Assembly: GCF_020080045.1 (NCBI RefSeq)
Contig: NZ_CP083451.1
Location: forward strand, 2,646,001-2,710,000
DNA length: 64,000 nt
From: Comamonas odontotermitis
Lineage (GTDB): Bacteria; Pseudomonadota; Gammaproteobacteria; Burkholderiales; Burkholderiaceae_C
Direction of reading: 5' to 3'
Shown here: positions 9,705 through 18,310 of the stretch, piece after piece
Numbering within the stretch: position 1 is the first letter of the stretch
Layout of the letters: every line of letters begins with the position of its first letter
Made by a program: the position numbers and the translations under genes
The notes under the pieces: generated by a model
Told to the model about the DNA's origin: nothing
Database searches by the model: none
The model's input: only the letters and a program-made list of their open reading frames with translations

Positions 9705-9831
9705 TTGATACGCTTCAAAAAGCGTCGCTAAAAGCGCTTGACTGGCAGGCGCTCTACTTCATTTTCAAGCTGAAACCCCGCAGGATTCATCTCCCCGGCC
9801 TCACCACGCCGACAAGTACCGGCAACCATAA
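9705..9831. other. Intergenic segment with a repeat-like element
   Basis: Between the ligase stop and the shared terminator. It contains CGCTAAAAGCGCTTGACTGG followed by CAGGCGCT, related by eye to the degenerate intergenic repeats described at 2063-2100. No gene is seen. Confidence 0.35.
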
Positions 9832-9859
9832 AAAAAGCAGCAACGCAGTGCTGCTTTTT
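9832..9859. terminator. Bidirectional terminator between ligE and the basic amino acid decarboxylase
   Basis: Arms AAAAAGCAGCA (9832-9842) and TGCTGCTTTTT (9849-9859) pair perfectly around a 6-base loop. The A-run and T-run flank both sides, so it serves both convergent genes. Confidence 0.88.
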
Positions 9860-9888
9860 GCTTTCGAGCCGAGAGACCCGAGCGCCTG

Positions 9889-12438
9889 TCAGGCCTTGGG
9901 CGTACGCGGCTTGGGTGCCTTGGCAGCCCTGGTGGACTTGGCAGCGGCCTGCGGAGCCTTCTCCACAGGCGAGATCTTGCCGACGCTGGCGTCGCCTACA
10001 GGCTTTTCAGCCTTCAGCGCCTTCTTCATGGCCGCTTCCGTCTTGATCTTGCCGGATTTGGCGGGCGCACGGCCTGCCAGCATGGGGCTGGTTTTCTTGC
10101 CAGCGGCCACGGGCGCCGAGATCACCTGCGTCTGCACGGCCTGATCGCCCGCATCCAGCGCCACGCAGTCCGCGTAGTAGCGCACTTCGCCCTTGTCGTC
10201 CACCAGCTCCACGAGGCCGTGGATATCGGTCTCGAAGCCGGGGCAGAGTTTGGAGAATTCGCGCGCGAAGATGAGGTAATCGACAATCTTGCGGTTGAAG
10301 ACTTCACCTGGAATCAACAGCGGAATGCCCGGTGGGTATGGCGTTACCAGACCCACGGTCACGCGGCCTTCCAGGTGGTCGATCTCGACGCGGTCCGTCT
10401 TGCGGCGGGCAATGTGCGCGTAGGCGTCCGAGGGCTTCATCGCAGGCGTCAGCTCCGACAGGTACATCTCGGTCGTCAGGCGCGCGATGTCGTACTTGGC
10501 GTAGAGCTCATGCACATGCTGGCACAGGTCACGCAAGCCCATGCGCTCGTAGACCTTGTGCTGCTGGCAGAACTCGGGAAGGATGCGCCACATCGGCTGG
10601 TTCTTCTCGTAGTCGTCCTTGAACTGCTGCAGCGCGGTCAGCATGGTGTTCCAGCGGCCCTTGGTGATGCCGATGGTGAACATGATGAAGAACGAGTACA
10701 GGCCCGTCTTCTCGACCACCACGCCGTGCTCGGCCAGGTACTTGGTCACGATCGATGCTGGAATGCCGGTCTTGTCGAACTTGCCGTCCAGGTTGAGGCC
10801 GGGCGTGACGATGGTCGACTTGATCGGATCGAGCATGTTGAAGCCGTCGGCCAGCTCGCCAAAGCCGTGCCAGCTGTTGGAGCTGGCCTTGCCGCTCTTG
10901 CTCTTCTTGCCCTTGATGATCCAGTCGTCGGCGCGGCCCATGCCCTCTTCGGCCAACTCGTGCGGGCCCCAGACCTTGAACCACCAGTCGTTCTTGCCGA
11001 ACTCGTCTTCCACCTTGCGCATCGCGCGGCGGAAATCCAGGGCCTCGACAATCGACTCCTCCACCAGCGCAGTGCCGCCGGGCGGCTCCATCATGGCGGC
11101 AGCCACGTCGCAGCTGGCGATGATGCTGTACTGCGGACTGGTCGAGGTGTGCATCAGGTACGCCTCGTTGAACAGGTTGAAGTCGAGCTTCTGGGTCTGG
11201 CTGTCCTGCACCAGCACGTGCGATGCCTGGCTGATGCCGGCCAGCAGCTTGTGGATCGACTGCGTGGCATACACGACCGAGTGCTTGGGGCGCGCGCGCT
11301 TCTTGCCCATGGCGTGATAGCTGCCATAGAAGGGGTGGAAAGCCGCGTGCGGCAGCCATGCCTCGTCAAAGTGCAGGTTGTCCACATAGCCATCGAGCTT
11401 TTGCTTGATGGTTTCGGTGTTGTAGAGCACGCCGTCATAGGTGGACTGCGTGAGCGTCAGCACGCGCGGCTTGACCTTCTTGGGGTCCACGCCCTTGAGC
11501 AGCGGATTGGCGGCAATCTTGGCTTCGATGGTCTTGGGCGAGAACTCGCTCTCGTGGATCGGGCCGATGATGCCGAAGTGGTTGCGCGTGGGCTTCAGGA
11601 AGACAGGAATCGCCCCCGTCATGATGATGGAGTGCAGGATGGACTTGTGGCAGTTGCGGTCCACCACCACCACATCCCCGGGCGCCACGGTGTGGTGCCA
11701 CACCATCTTGTTGGAGGTGGACGTGCCGTTGGTCACGAAGAAGCAGTGGTCGGCGTTGAAGATGCGTGCGGCATTGCGCTCGCTCTCGCCGATTGCACCG
11801 TTGTGGTCGAGCAGTTGGCCCAGCTCTTCCACCGCGTTGCAGACGTCGGCGCGCAGCATGTTCTCACCGTAGAACTGGTGGTACATCTGGCCGATGGGGC
11901 TCTTGAGGAAAGCCACGCCGCCGCTGTGGCCGGGGCAGTGCCAGCTGTAGGAGCCGTCTTCCGCGTAATCGAGCAGCGCCTTGAAGAACGGCGGCTGGAT
12001 GCTCTCGAGGTAGTTCTTGGCTTCACGGATGATGTGCTTGGCCACGAACTCGGGCGTGTCCTCGAACATGTGGATGAAGCCGTGCAGCTCGCGCAGGATG
12101 TCGTTAGGCAGGTGGCGGCTGGTCTTGGTCTCGCCATAGATGTAGATCGGCACATCGGGGTTCTTGCGGCGCACTTCGGAGATGAAGTCGCGCACATTGC
12201 GCACGATCAGATCTTCGTCGCCGCCCTGCGTGAATTCCTCGTCATCCACCGACAGGATGAACGCACTGGCGCGGCTTTGCTGCTGTGCGAACTGCGAGAG
12301 ATCGCCATAGCTGGTCACGCCCAGTACCTCGAAGCCCTCTTCCTCGATCGCATGGGCGAGGTCGCGGATGCTCAGACCGGAGGTGTTCTCCGAGCGGAAA
12401 TCCTCGTCGATGATGACGATGGGAAAGCGAAATTTCAT
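9889..12438 (-). CDS. Arginine/lysine/ornithine decarboxylase (fold type I, PLP) with basic C-terminal tail
   Basis: An 849-residue cytoplasmic PLP enzyme that decarboxylates a basic amino acid; the motifs visible do not decide between Arg, Lys and Orn. The N-terminal wing domain begins FRFPIVIIDEDF. The core contains HCPGHSGGVAF, VTNGTSTSNK, HFDEAWLPHAAF and the Schiff-base motif SIHKLLAGISQASHV with Lys397. ATG 12438 is chosen because an upstream in-frame start adds 13 residues that do not fit the family. After about residue 780 the protein ends in a Lys/Ala/Pro-rich tail (KKTSPMLAGRAPAKSGK, AKAPKPRTPKA). I know of no such tail in the E. coli enzymes, and it resembles histone H1-like or DNA/polyanion-binding tails. 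Confidence 0.85.
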   Translation of the reverse strand: MKFRFPIVIIDEDFRSENTSGLSIRDLAHAIEEEGFEVLGVTSYGDLSQFAQQQSRASAFILSVDDEEFTQGGDEDLIVRNVRDFISEVRRKNPDVPIYIYGETKTSRHLPNDILRELHGFIHMFEDTPEFVAKHIIREAKNYLESIQPPFFKALLDYAEDGSYSWHCPGHSGGVAFLKSPIGQMYHQFYGENMLRADVCNAVEELGQLLDHNGAIGESERNAARIFNADHCFFVTNGTSTSNKMVWHHTVAPGDVVVVDRNCHKSILHSIIMTGAIPVFLKPTRNHFGIIGPIHESEFSPKTIEAKIAANPLLKGVDPKKVKPRVLTLTQSTYDGVLYNTETIKQKLDGYVDNLHFDEAWLPHAAFHPFYGSYHAMGKKRARPKHSVVYATQSIHKLLAGISQASHVLVQDSQTQKLDFNLFNEAYLMHTSTSPQYSIIASCDVAAAMMEPPGGTALVEESIVEALDFRRAMRKVEDEFGKNDWWFKVWGPHELAEEGMGRADDWIIKGKKSKSGKASSNSWHGFGELADGFNMLDPIKSTIVTPGLNLDGKFDKTGIPASIVTKYLAEHGVVVEKTGLYSFFIMFTIGITKGRWNTMLTALQQFKDDYEKNQPMWRILPEFCQQHKVYERMGLRDLCQHVHELYAKYDIARLTTEMYLSELTPAMKPSDAYAHIARRKTDRVEIDHLEGRVTVGLVTPYPPGIPLLIPGEVFNRKIVDYLIFAREFSKLCPGFETDIHGLVELVDDKGEVRYYADCVALDAGDQAVQTQVISAPVAAGKKTSPMLAGRAPAKSGKIKTEAAMKKALKAEKPVGDASVGKISPVEKAPQAAAKSTRAAKAPKPRTPKA

Positions 12439-12607
12439 GGGCAGTGCCTCACAATGAACAGAGCAAACAACAGACAAGAAAAGAAACAGGCGCGAAGTGT
12501 ACGGAATTTAGAACTCCGTTTTATGTAATGAATGTCAATTGCCGCAAAATTGATCAACATATCGCACAATGCAGCAACAAGTCTGAGCGAACAAGGAGGA
12601 ATCGACA

Positions 12608-13042
12608 ATGGCACTCTCAAGTATCTGGTGGCTGATGGCGGGTATTGCCGTGATTGCCGAGCTGCTGACCGGCACACTGTATCTGCTGATGGTGGCCATT
12701 GGCCTGGCTGCCGCCGCCATTGCCGCGCACCTAGGTGCTGGCGAGACAACGCAGGTAGTGGTGGCTGCGGCTGTGAGCGCGGCAACCGTCCTCGCGTGCT
12801 ACCTGCGGCAAAAGCGCCTGGGCGCCCTGCACAACACCCAGGGGGACCGCAGCATTCACCTCGACATTGGCGAGCAATTGACTGTGGACCACTGGCAGCC
12901 CGACGGCACTGCCCAGGTGCGCTACCGCGGCGCGCAGTGGACTGCCGTTCTGCAGCACGGCACGCAACCCACGGCCAGCGGCCACTACCGCGTTGTGCGG
13001 CTCGATGGCAACCGGCTGATGGTGGAGCCTGCCGCCGCGTAG
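12608..13042 (+). CDS. NfeD family membrane protein
   Basis: A 144-residue inner-membrane protein of the short NfeD (NfeD1b) type. Two hydrophobic segments (about residues 7-35 and 42-65) are followed by a small OB-fold domain with RSIHLDIGEQLTVDHW and YRGAQWTAVL. Such proteins pair with SPFH/stomatin-like proteins in membrane microdomains, and the next plus-strand gene is exactly such a protein. A strong Shine-Dalgarno (AAGGAGGA, 12593-12600) precedes ATG 12608. It is divergent from the decarboxylase gene. Confidence 0.9.
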   Translation: MALSSIWWLMAGIAVIAELLTGTLYLLMVAIGLAAAAIAAHLGAGETTQVVVAAAVSAATVLACYLRQKRLGALHNTQGDRSIHLDIGEQLTVDHWQPDGTAQVRYRGAQWTAVLQHGTQPTASGHYRVVRLDGNRLMVEPAAA

Positions 13043-13321
13043 TGCCATCTAGTGTCACCGGCAGGGATGCCGCCCGGGCATGTCGGCGCCACGGCCAGGC
13101 GTGTCTCGATCAAAAGCAGGAAGATCGGCCGCCATCGCGCACCAGTGGTGCGGCCCTGCCTCCAAAACAATAGCATTCACCCACCCAGGTCATTGCGGCG
13201 CCGCATCAGGGCACGCATGTTTTAATCGGGCTACGGGCTCCTATTGAGGCCCACAGGCCCTCGGGCCACTGCCGCCCGCAGTCACTGCGGTCACCGCCGG
13301 AATCCATCCAGAGGAGAACAC
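13043..13321. other. Spacer between NfeD and SPFH genes
   Basis: 279 bases with no convincing coding frame. It contains GC-rich dyads (for example GCACCAGTGGTGC near 13138) and ends with the Shine-Dalgarno AGAGGAGAA of the SPFH gene. I see no clear promoter. Confidence 0.5.
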
Positions 13322-14239
13322 ATGGAAATTGCAATCATTGCCCTTGTCATCGTGGTGATATTTGTCGCCATGTCCGTCAAGATCGTGCCCCAGCAGCATG
13401 CATGGGTCAAGGAACGCCTGGGCCGCTATGCCGGCACACTGGCGCCAGGCCCGCGCTTCATCATCCCGTTCGTCGACAAGGTCGCCTACAAGCACAGCCT
13501 GAAGGAAATTCCGCTCGACGTGCCCAGCCAGGTCTGCATCACGCGTGACAACACCCAGTTGCAGGTCGATGGCATCCTGTACTTCCAGGTGACCGACCCG
13601 ATGCGCGCCAGCTACGGCTCGTCCAACTACATCATGGCCGTCACCCAGTTGGCTCAGACCTCGCTGCGTAGCGTGATCGGCAAGCTCGAACTCGACAAGA
13701 CCTTTGAAGAGCGCGACATGATCAATGCGCAGGTGGTCTCGGCCATTGACGAGGCCGCGCTGAACTGGGGCGTGAAGGTGCTGCGCTATGAGATCAAGGA
13801 TCTGACGCCACCGGCAGAAATCCTGCGCTCCATGCAGGCGCAGATCACGGCAGAGCGTGAAAAGCGTGCGCTGATTGCCGCCTCCGAAGGTCGCCGCCAG
13901 GAGCAGATCAATATCGCAACCGGCGAGCGCGAGGCCTTCATTGCCCGCTCCGAAGGTGAAAAACAAGCCGCCATCAACAAGGCCCAGGGCGAGGCCGCAT
14001 CGATCACTGCCGTGGCCGACGCGACCGCGCAGGCACTGGAGCGCATTGCCGCCGCCATCCGCCAGCCCGGCGGCGAGCAGGCCGTGCAGTTGAAGGTGGC
14101 CGAGCAGGCTGTCACCGCCTATGGCCAGTTGGCCAGCGATGCGACCACCACCTTGGTCGTGCCCAGCAACATGACGGAAGTCTCCAGCCTGATCACCTCG
14201 GCAATGAAGATGATCCAGACCACGCAGCGCGGCAACTGA
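13322..14239 (+). CDS. SPFH/band 7 domain protein (QmcA/paraslipin-like)
   Basis: A 305-residue stomatin-like protein. A single N-terminal membrane segment (IAIIALVIVVIFVAMSV) is followed by the band 7 core: VPQQHAWVKERLGRY, APGPRFIIPFVDKVAYKHSL and GVKVLRYEIKDLTPP. A long coiled-coil region (residues ~165-245) is rich in Glu/Ala/Arg, with AEREKRALIAASEG and GEREAFIARSEGEKQAAINK. Members of this group scaffold membrane microdomains, often with NfeD and the FtsH protease. ATG 13322 has Shine-Dalgarno GAGGAGAA just upstream. Tandem hairpins follow the gene. Confidence 0.92.
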   Translation: MEIAIIALVIVVIFVAMSVKIVPQQHAWVKERLGRYAGTLAPGPRFIIPFVDKVAYKHSLKEIPLDVPSQVCITRDNTQLQVDGILYFQVTDPMRASYGSSNYIMAVTQLAQTSLRSVIGKLELDKTFEERDMINAQVVSAIDEAALNWGVKVLRYEIKDLTPPAEILRSMQAQITAEREKRALIAASEGRRQEQINIATGEREAFIARSEGEKQAAINKAQGEAASITAVADATAQALERIAAAIRQPGGEQAVQLKVAEQAVTAYGQLASDATTTLVVPSNMTEVSSLITSAMKMIQTTQRGN

Positions 14240-14251
14240 CCGTCCAACCCA

Positions 14252-14315
14252 TATGGACGGGCTTCAATGTCCGTCCATAAAGCGCAAACCGCTACTGAAT
14301 CAGTAGCGGTTTTTT
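14252..14315 (+). terminator. Tandem hairpins ending the SPFH gene
   Basis: The first hairpin has arms TATGGACGG (14252-14260) and CCGTCCATA (14271-14279). The second has arms ACCGCTACTG (14288-14297) and CAGTAGCGGT (14301-14310) and runs into TTTTTT. The second is a canonical intrinsic terminator. Confidence 0.85.
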
Positions 14316-14366
14316 CTTGTCCGTGCGACGAAGGTATGCGTCCGGCGCCAGGCCCCGGTTTACGGC

Positions 14367-15149
14367 TTACTCCACTGGCCGCCAGCCCAGCCGGGCCGAG
14401 ATCGACTGGCTGGCCGCTTTCAGCAGCGCGGTATAGCGCTCTGGCGTATTCGCATCGCAGCGCATGGTGGGAAAGGAGATCGACAGCGCCGCAATCACCT
14501 TGCCAAAGCGGTCGAACACCGGCACGGCGATGCAGCGCAGACCGGGTTCGGCTTCTTCGTTGTCTTCGGCAAGGCCGAGCTTCCACACGCGCGGCAGGAT
14601 CTGCATCACCGCCTCGGCCGTGTCCAGCGTCTGCGGCGTGAAAATCTTCAGTGGCTGCAAATCCAGCAGCGCCCGCGCCTTGCTGGGCGTCATGTGGGCC
14701 AGCAGTACCTTGCCGATGGCCGTGCTGTGCAAGGGCTTGCGCCGCCCGATCCGCGATTGCATGCGCAACCCGAAATCCGATTCGATCTTGTGGATGTAGA
14801 TGATGGCGTCTTCATCCAGGGCGCCCAGGTGGATGGTTTCGCGTGTCAGCTCGCCCAGGCGGCGCATGTCTTCATCAGCCTCACGCACCAGATCCGTATT
14901 CTCCAGCGCCTTGCCGCCCAGCTCAAACAGCTTGAGCGTGGCGCGGTACAGCTCCGATTCGCCGTCCTGCGCCACGTAACCCAGGGCCTTGAGCGTCTGC
15001 AGCAGCCGGTGCACGGACGATTTGGACAGCGCCAGCTGCTGGGCCAGCTCGGTCACACTCACATCACGCCTGTTGCCCAGGCACTCCAGAATGGCAAACG
15101 CCTTCTCAACGGCAGCTACGGTGTCGGATTTGTCCTGGATGGTGGTCAT
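14367..15149 (-). CDS. IclR family transcriptional regulator (KdgR-like by context)
   Basis: A 260-residue IclR-type regulator. An N-terminal winged helix-turn-helix (VSVTELAQQLALSKSSVHRLLQTL, split as VTELAQQLALSKSSVHR) lies at about residues 32-58. The effector-binding domain has RETIHLGALDEDAIIYIHK, LHSTAIGKVLLAHM and a C-terminal region with PGLRCIAVPVFDRFGKVIA. The regulator probably responds to a 2-keto-3-deoxy sugar acid, because it lies directly downstream of kduD on the same strand and beside kdgT. That is inference from position. ATG 15149 is preferred over a TTG three codons upstream. Confidence 0.88.
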   Translation of the reverse strand: MTTIQDKSDTVAAVEKAFAILECLGNRRDVSVTELAQQLALSKSSVHRLLQTLKALGYVAQDGESELYRATLKLFELGGKALENTDLVREADEDMRRLGELTRETIHLGALDEDAIIYIHKIESDFGLRMQSRIGRRKPLHSTAIGKVLLAHMTPSKARALLDLQPLKIFTPQTLDTAEAVMQILPRVWKLGLAEDNEEAEPGLRCIAVPVFDRFGKVIAALSISFPTMRCDANTPERYTALLKAASQSISARLGWRPVE

Positions 15150-15197
15150 GGGCAGCAAAACGGGGCGGTCTATGTCTTTGAGGATGTACAGATCCCA

Positions 15198-15995
15198 TTA
15201 TCGGGCCAGCCAACCGCCATCGACAGCCAGCGTATGGCCATGCACATAGTCTGCCGCAGATGAGGCCAGGAACACGGCCGCGCCGCCCAGGTCTTCCGGC
15301 GCGCCCCAGCGGCCTGCCGGAATGCGCTGCAGTATTTCGCGCGTACGGCCCGCATCCTTGCGCAGCGCCTCGGTGTTGTTGGTTTCGATATAGCCCGGAG
15401 CAATCGCGTTCACATTGATGCCCTTGGCCGCCCACTCATTGGCCAGCAGGCGCGTGAGACCCAGCACCCCACTCTTGGCCGCCGTGTACGAAGGCACCCG
15501 GATGCCGCCCTGAAAGGACAGCAGCGACGCAATATTGATGATCTTGCCGCCGCGCCACGCCCCACCCTGCTCCACCCCACGTGCCAGCATGTGGCGCGCC
15601 ACCGATTGGGACAGGAAAAACAGCGTCTTGAGGTTGGTGTCCATCACGGCATCCCAGTCTTCCTCGGAGAAATCCAGCGCATCGGCACGGCGGATGATGC
15701 CTGCGTTGTTCACCAGCACATCCACATGGCCCATGTCTGCCAGTGCCTGCTCCATCACGCCCGGGATGGCGCTGGTGGATGCCAGATCGGCCCGCACCGC
15801 CACAAACCGGCGGCCCAGCGCACGAACCTGCAGCGCGGTCTCGGTCGGCTCACTGCGATTGACACCCACGATATCGGCCCCCGCGCGCGCCAGCGCCACC
15901 GCAATGCCTGCACCGATACCGGTGTTGCACCCCGTCACCATGGCCACACGGCCACGCAGATCAAAAGGGTTGAAGGGGACAGCCGTTGGAGACAT
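15198..15995 (-). CDS. kduD: 2-dehydro-3-deoxy-D-gluconate 5-dehydrogenase-like SDR (KduD)
   Basis: A 265-residue classical short-chain dehydrogenase. The cofactor motif is TGCNTGIGAGIAVALA (about residues 21-36). NNAGI lies near residue 95. The active-site Tyr-Lys is in YTAAKSGVLGLTRLLANEWA, and the C-terminus has YIETNNTEALR and GRWGAPEDLGGAAVFL, which fit KduD well. KduD interconverts 2-keto-3-deoxygluconate and its 5-keto form. The gene is the first of a minus-strand pair with the IclR gene and is divergent from kdgT. A related substrate such as another 3-deoxy-2-keto acid cannot be excluded. Confidence 0.85.
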   Translation of the reverse strand: MSPTAVPFNPFDLRGRVAMVTGCNTGIGAGIAVALARAGADIVGVNRSEPTETALQVRALGRRFVAVRADLASTSAIPGVMEQALADMGHVDVLVNNAGIIRRADALDFSEEDWDAVMDTNLKTLFFLSQSVARHMLARGVEQGGAWRGGKIINIASLLSFQGGIRVPSYTAAKSGVLGLTRLLANEWAAKGINVNAIAPGYIETNNTEALRKDAGRTREILQRIPAGRWGAPEDLGGAAVFLASSAADYVHGHTLAVDGGWLAR

Positions 15996-16335
15996 GGGGT
16001 TCCTTTTGTTTTTGTGAATGACGCCGGGATGGCGTTGCTTGCAGATCGATGGCGGCCATGGGTCTCACCAGTCATGGCCCAGAGCCGGGCAATCCTTGAG
16101 ACATCTTCGGGCCCACACCATCACAGAGATAAGACAAGTATAGAAATCAAATTTATTTTCCGGAACCATGTTCTATTTTTTTCTAATTTTTTTCATTATT
16201 TTCAAAATTCCTAGGGTTTACATCATGATTTTTTATGGAATTTCTATGAAACACTGCATGCGTCAAGACTTTGTTGTCTGACAACAAACAAACCACACAT
16301 AACAAAAGCGCCTGCCGCGGCGCAAGGAAAGAGAC
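15996..16335. promoter_or_regulatory. Divergent control region kduD/kdgT with a 19-bp palindrome
   Basis: 340 bases without a gene. The middle (about 16130-16260) is strongly AT-rich, unlike the flanks. At 16270-16288 lies a perfect palindrome, TTTGTTGTCTGACAACAAA, 47 bases before the kdgT start. The core TTGTCTGACAA looks like a GntR/FCD-type operator, yet the regulator encoded next door is IclR-type. I could not assign -35/-10 elements confidently. Confidence 0.75.
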
Positions 16336-17358
16336 ATGCACATCAAGAAAGCCATCGAGCGCGTGCCCGGCGGGCTCATGCTGATTCCCCTGCTGCTGGG
16401 CGCCTGCGTCCACACCTTTGCGCCCGATGCGGGCAAGTACTTCGGCTCGTTCACCAATGGGTTGATGACGGGCACGGTGCCGATCCTGGCCGTCTGGTTC
16501 TTCTGCATGGGCGCCACCATCAACCTCAAGGCCACTGGCGTGGTACTGAAGAAATCGGGCACCCTGGTGCTCACCAAGATCCTGGTCGCCTGGGTGGTCG
16601 CCATGATCGCGACCCGGCTGCTGCCTCCCGGCGGCATTCAGACGGGTTTGTTCACCGGCCTCTCGGTGCTTGCCCTGGTGACAGCCATGGACATGACCAA
16701 TGGCGGCCTGTACGCCGCGCTGATGCAGCAGTACGGTACCCAGGAGGAAGCCGGTGCCTTTGTGCTCACCTCCATCGAATCGGGCCCACTCGTCAGCATG
16801 CTGATCCTGGGCGCCACCGGCGTGGCCGTTTTCGAGCCACGCCTTTTTGTCGGCGCAGTGCTGCCGTTTCTGATCGGTTTTGCGCTGGGCAACCTCGATG
16901 CCGAACTGCGCGAGTTCTTCGGCCGCTGTGTGCATCCCTTGATTCCGTTCTTCGGCTTTGCACTGGGCTGCTCGATTGACCTGGGCGTGATTGCCAAGAG
17001 TGGGTTCACCGGTGTGTTCGTCGGCCTGGCAGTCATCGTCATCACCGGCGTGCCGCTGATCCTGGCCGACAAGGTGATCGGCGGCGGCAACGGCACGGCA
17101 GGGCTGGCAGCTTCGTCCACTGCAGGCGCCGCGGTGGCCAATCCGCAGATCATCGGCAACATGATCCCCGAGCTCAAGCCCATGGCCGATTCGGCCACCG
17201 CCATCACCGCCACGGCCTGCCTGCTCACCGCCATCCTGGTGCCGATCCTCACCGCGATGTGGGCGCGCAAGTACGGAATGCTGCGAAATAAGGAGCAAAC
17301 TGCGCAAACTGCACCTGCGCAAAACCCCAATTCACTGGTGCAGGATGGCCATTTCTGA
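16336..17358 (+). CDS. kdgT: 2-keto-3-deoxygluconate permease KdgT
   Basis: A 340-residue inner-membrane proton symporter for 2-keto-3-deoxygluconate. The N-terminus [20 protein letters not shown] and segments [35 protein letters not shown] and [16 protein letters not shown] are characteristic of the KdgT family. About ten hydrophobic segments are visible. ATG 16336 has Shine-Dalgarno AAGGAAAGAG just upstream. It is the first of three plus-strand genes (permease, SDR, FAH hydrolase) under the palindrome-containing divergent region. Confidence 0.93.
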   Translation: MHIKKAIERVPGGLMLIPLLLGACVHTFAPDAGKYFGSFTNGLMTGTVPILAVWFFCMGATINLKATGVVLKKSGTLVLTKILVAWVVAMIATRLLPPGGIQTGLFTGLSVLALVTAMDMTNGGLYAALMQQYGTQEEAGAFVLTSIESGPLVSMLILGATGVAVFEPRLFVGAVLPFLIGFALGNLDAELREFFGRCVHPLIPFFGFALGCSIDLGVIAKSGFTGVFVGLAVIVITGVPLILADKVIGGGNGTAGLAASSTAGAAVANPQIIGNMIPELKPMADSATAITATACLLTAILVPILTAMWARKYGMLRNKEQTAQTAPAQNPNSLVQDGHF

Positions 17359-17411
17359 CCACCGAACACAGCCAACCCCCAAGGAAAGATCGACAGGAAA
17401 GATGAGAAAGA

Positions 17412-18173
17412 ATGAGTAATTTGACCCTCCCCTCCCAACGCCTTGCAGGCAAGGTGGCCCTGGTGACCGCAGCTGGCCAGGGCATTGGTCGCGCCAGTGC
17501 CGAGCGGCTGGCCGCCGAAGGCGCGCGCGTGATCGCCACCGACATCCACATGCAGTCGCTCTCGGGCTCCGGCCTGGATGCACGGCAGCTTGACGTGCTG
17601 GACAACGCCCAGGTGCAGGCGCTGGCGGCCGAACTGGGGCCCATCGACATCCTGTTCAACTGCGCAGGCTTCGTACATGCGGGCTCCATCCTGGAATGCA
17701 GCGAAACCGACTGGGACTTTGCCTTCGACCTGAATGTGAAGGCCATGTACCGCACCATCCGTGCCTTTCTGCCCGGCATGCTGCAAAAGGGCGCTGGCAG
17801 CATCATCAACATGTCGTCGGCTGCCTCCAGCATCAAGGGCGTGCCCAACCGCTTTGCCTACAGCGCCTCCAAGGCTGCCGTCATCGGCATGACCAAGTCG
17901 ATTGCCGCCGATTACTGCACCAAGGGCGTGCGCTGCAATGCCATCTGCCCTGGCACGGTCGATTCGCCATCGCTCGCCCAGCGCATTGCCACGCAGGCGC
18001 AGCACGAAGGCCGCTCGGTGGACGAAGTGCGCGCCGCCTTCATCGCGCGCCAGCCCATGGGCCGCGTGGGCAAGCCCGAGGAAATCGCGGCGCTGGTGGC
18101 CTACCTGGCTTCCGACGAAGCCGCCTTCACCACGGGCCAGGCGCATGTGATCGACGGCGGCTGGGCCAACTGA
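17412..18173 (+). CDS. SDR oxidoreductase, probable 2-keto-3-deoxy-L-fuconate 4-dehydrogenase type
   Basis: A 253-residue short-chain dehydrogenase. Cofactor site TAAGQGIGRASAERLAAEG and DIHM (NAD-type acidic end of beta-2) are followed by FNCAGFVHAGSILE. The catalytic YSASKAAVIGMTKSIAADY and RCNAICPGTVDSPSL complete the fold. The last pattern and the pairing with an FAH-family hydrolase fit 2-keto-3-deoxy-L-fuconate (or L-rhamnonate) dehydrogenases of the non-phosphorylating deoxy-sugar pathway. The gene lies 53 bases after kdgT on the same strand. The substrate is inferred. Confidence 0.78.
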   Translation: MSNLTLPSQRLAGKVALVTAAGQGIGRASAERLAAEGARVIATDIHMQSLSGSGLDARQLDVLDNAQVQALAAELGPIDILFNCAGFVHAGSILECSETDWDFAFDLNVKAMYRTIRAFLPGMLQKGAGSIINMSSAASSIKGVPNRFAYSASKAAVIGMTKSIAADYCTKGVRCNAICPGTVDSPSLAQRIATQAQHEGRSVDEVRAAFIARQPMGRVGKPEEIAALVAYLASDEAAFTTGQAHVIDGGWAN

Positions 18174-18310
18174 CTACAGCTGCTCGCAACGAATGACAAC
18201 GAGTGGGTAGCGGCTGCGTGACACCCCTCGCACCCCGCCCTGCATAGACTAAAGAACATTCTCAAACGGCCCAAGGGCTATGAGAACATTGTTTTGATAA
18301 TGGAGACTGC

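Noticed and set aside
10219..12528. Long open frame antisense to the basic amino acid decarboxylase
   Set aside because: Composition is typical of a mirrored GC-rich gene and the sense strand has all decarboxylase motifs.
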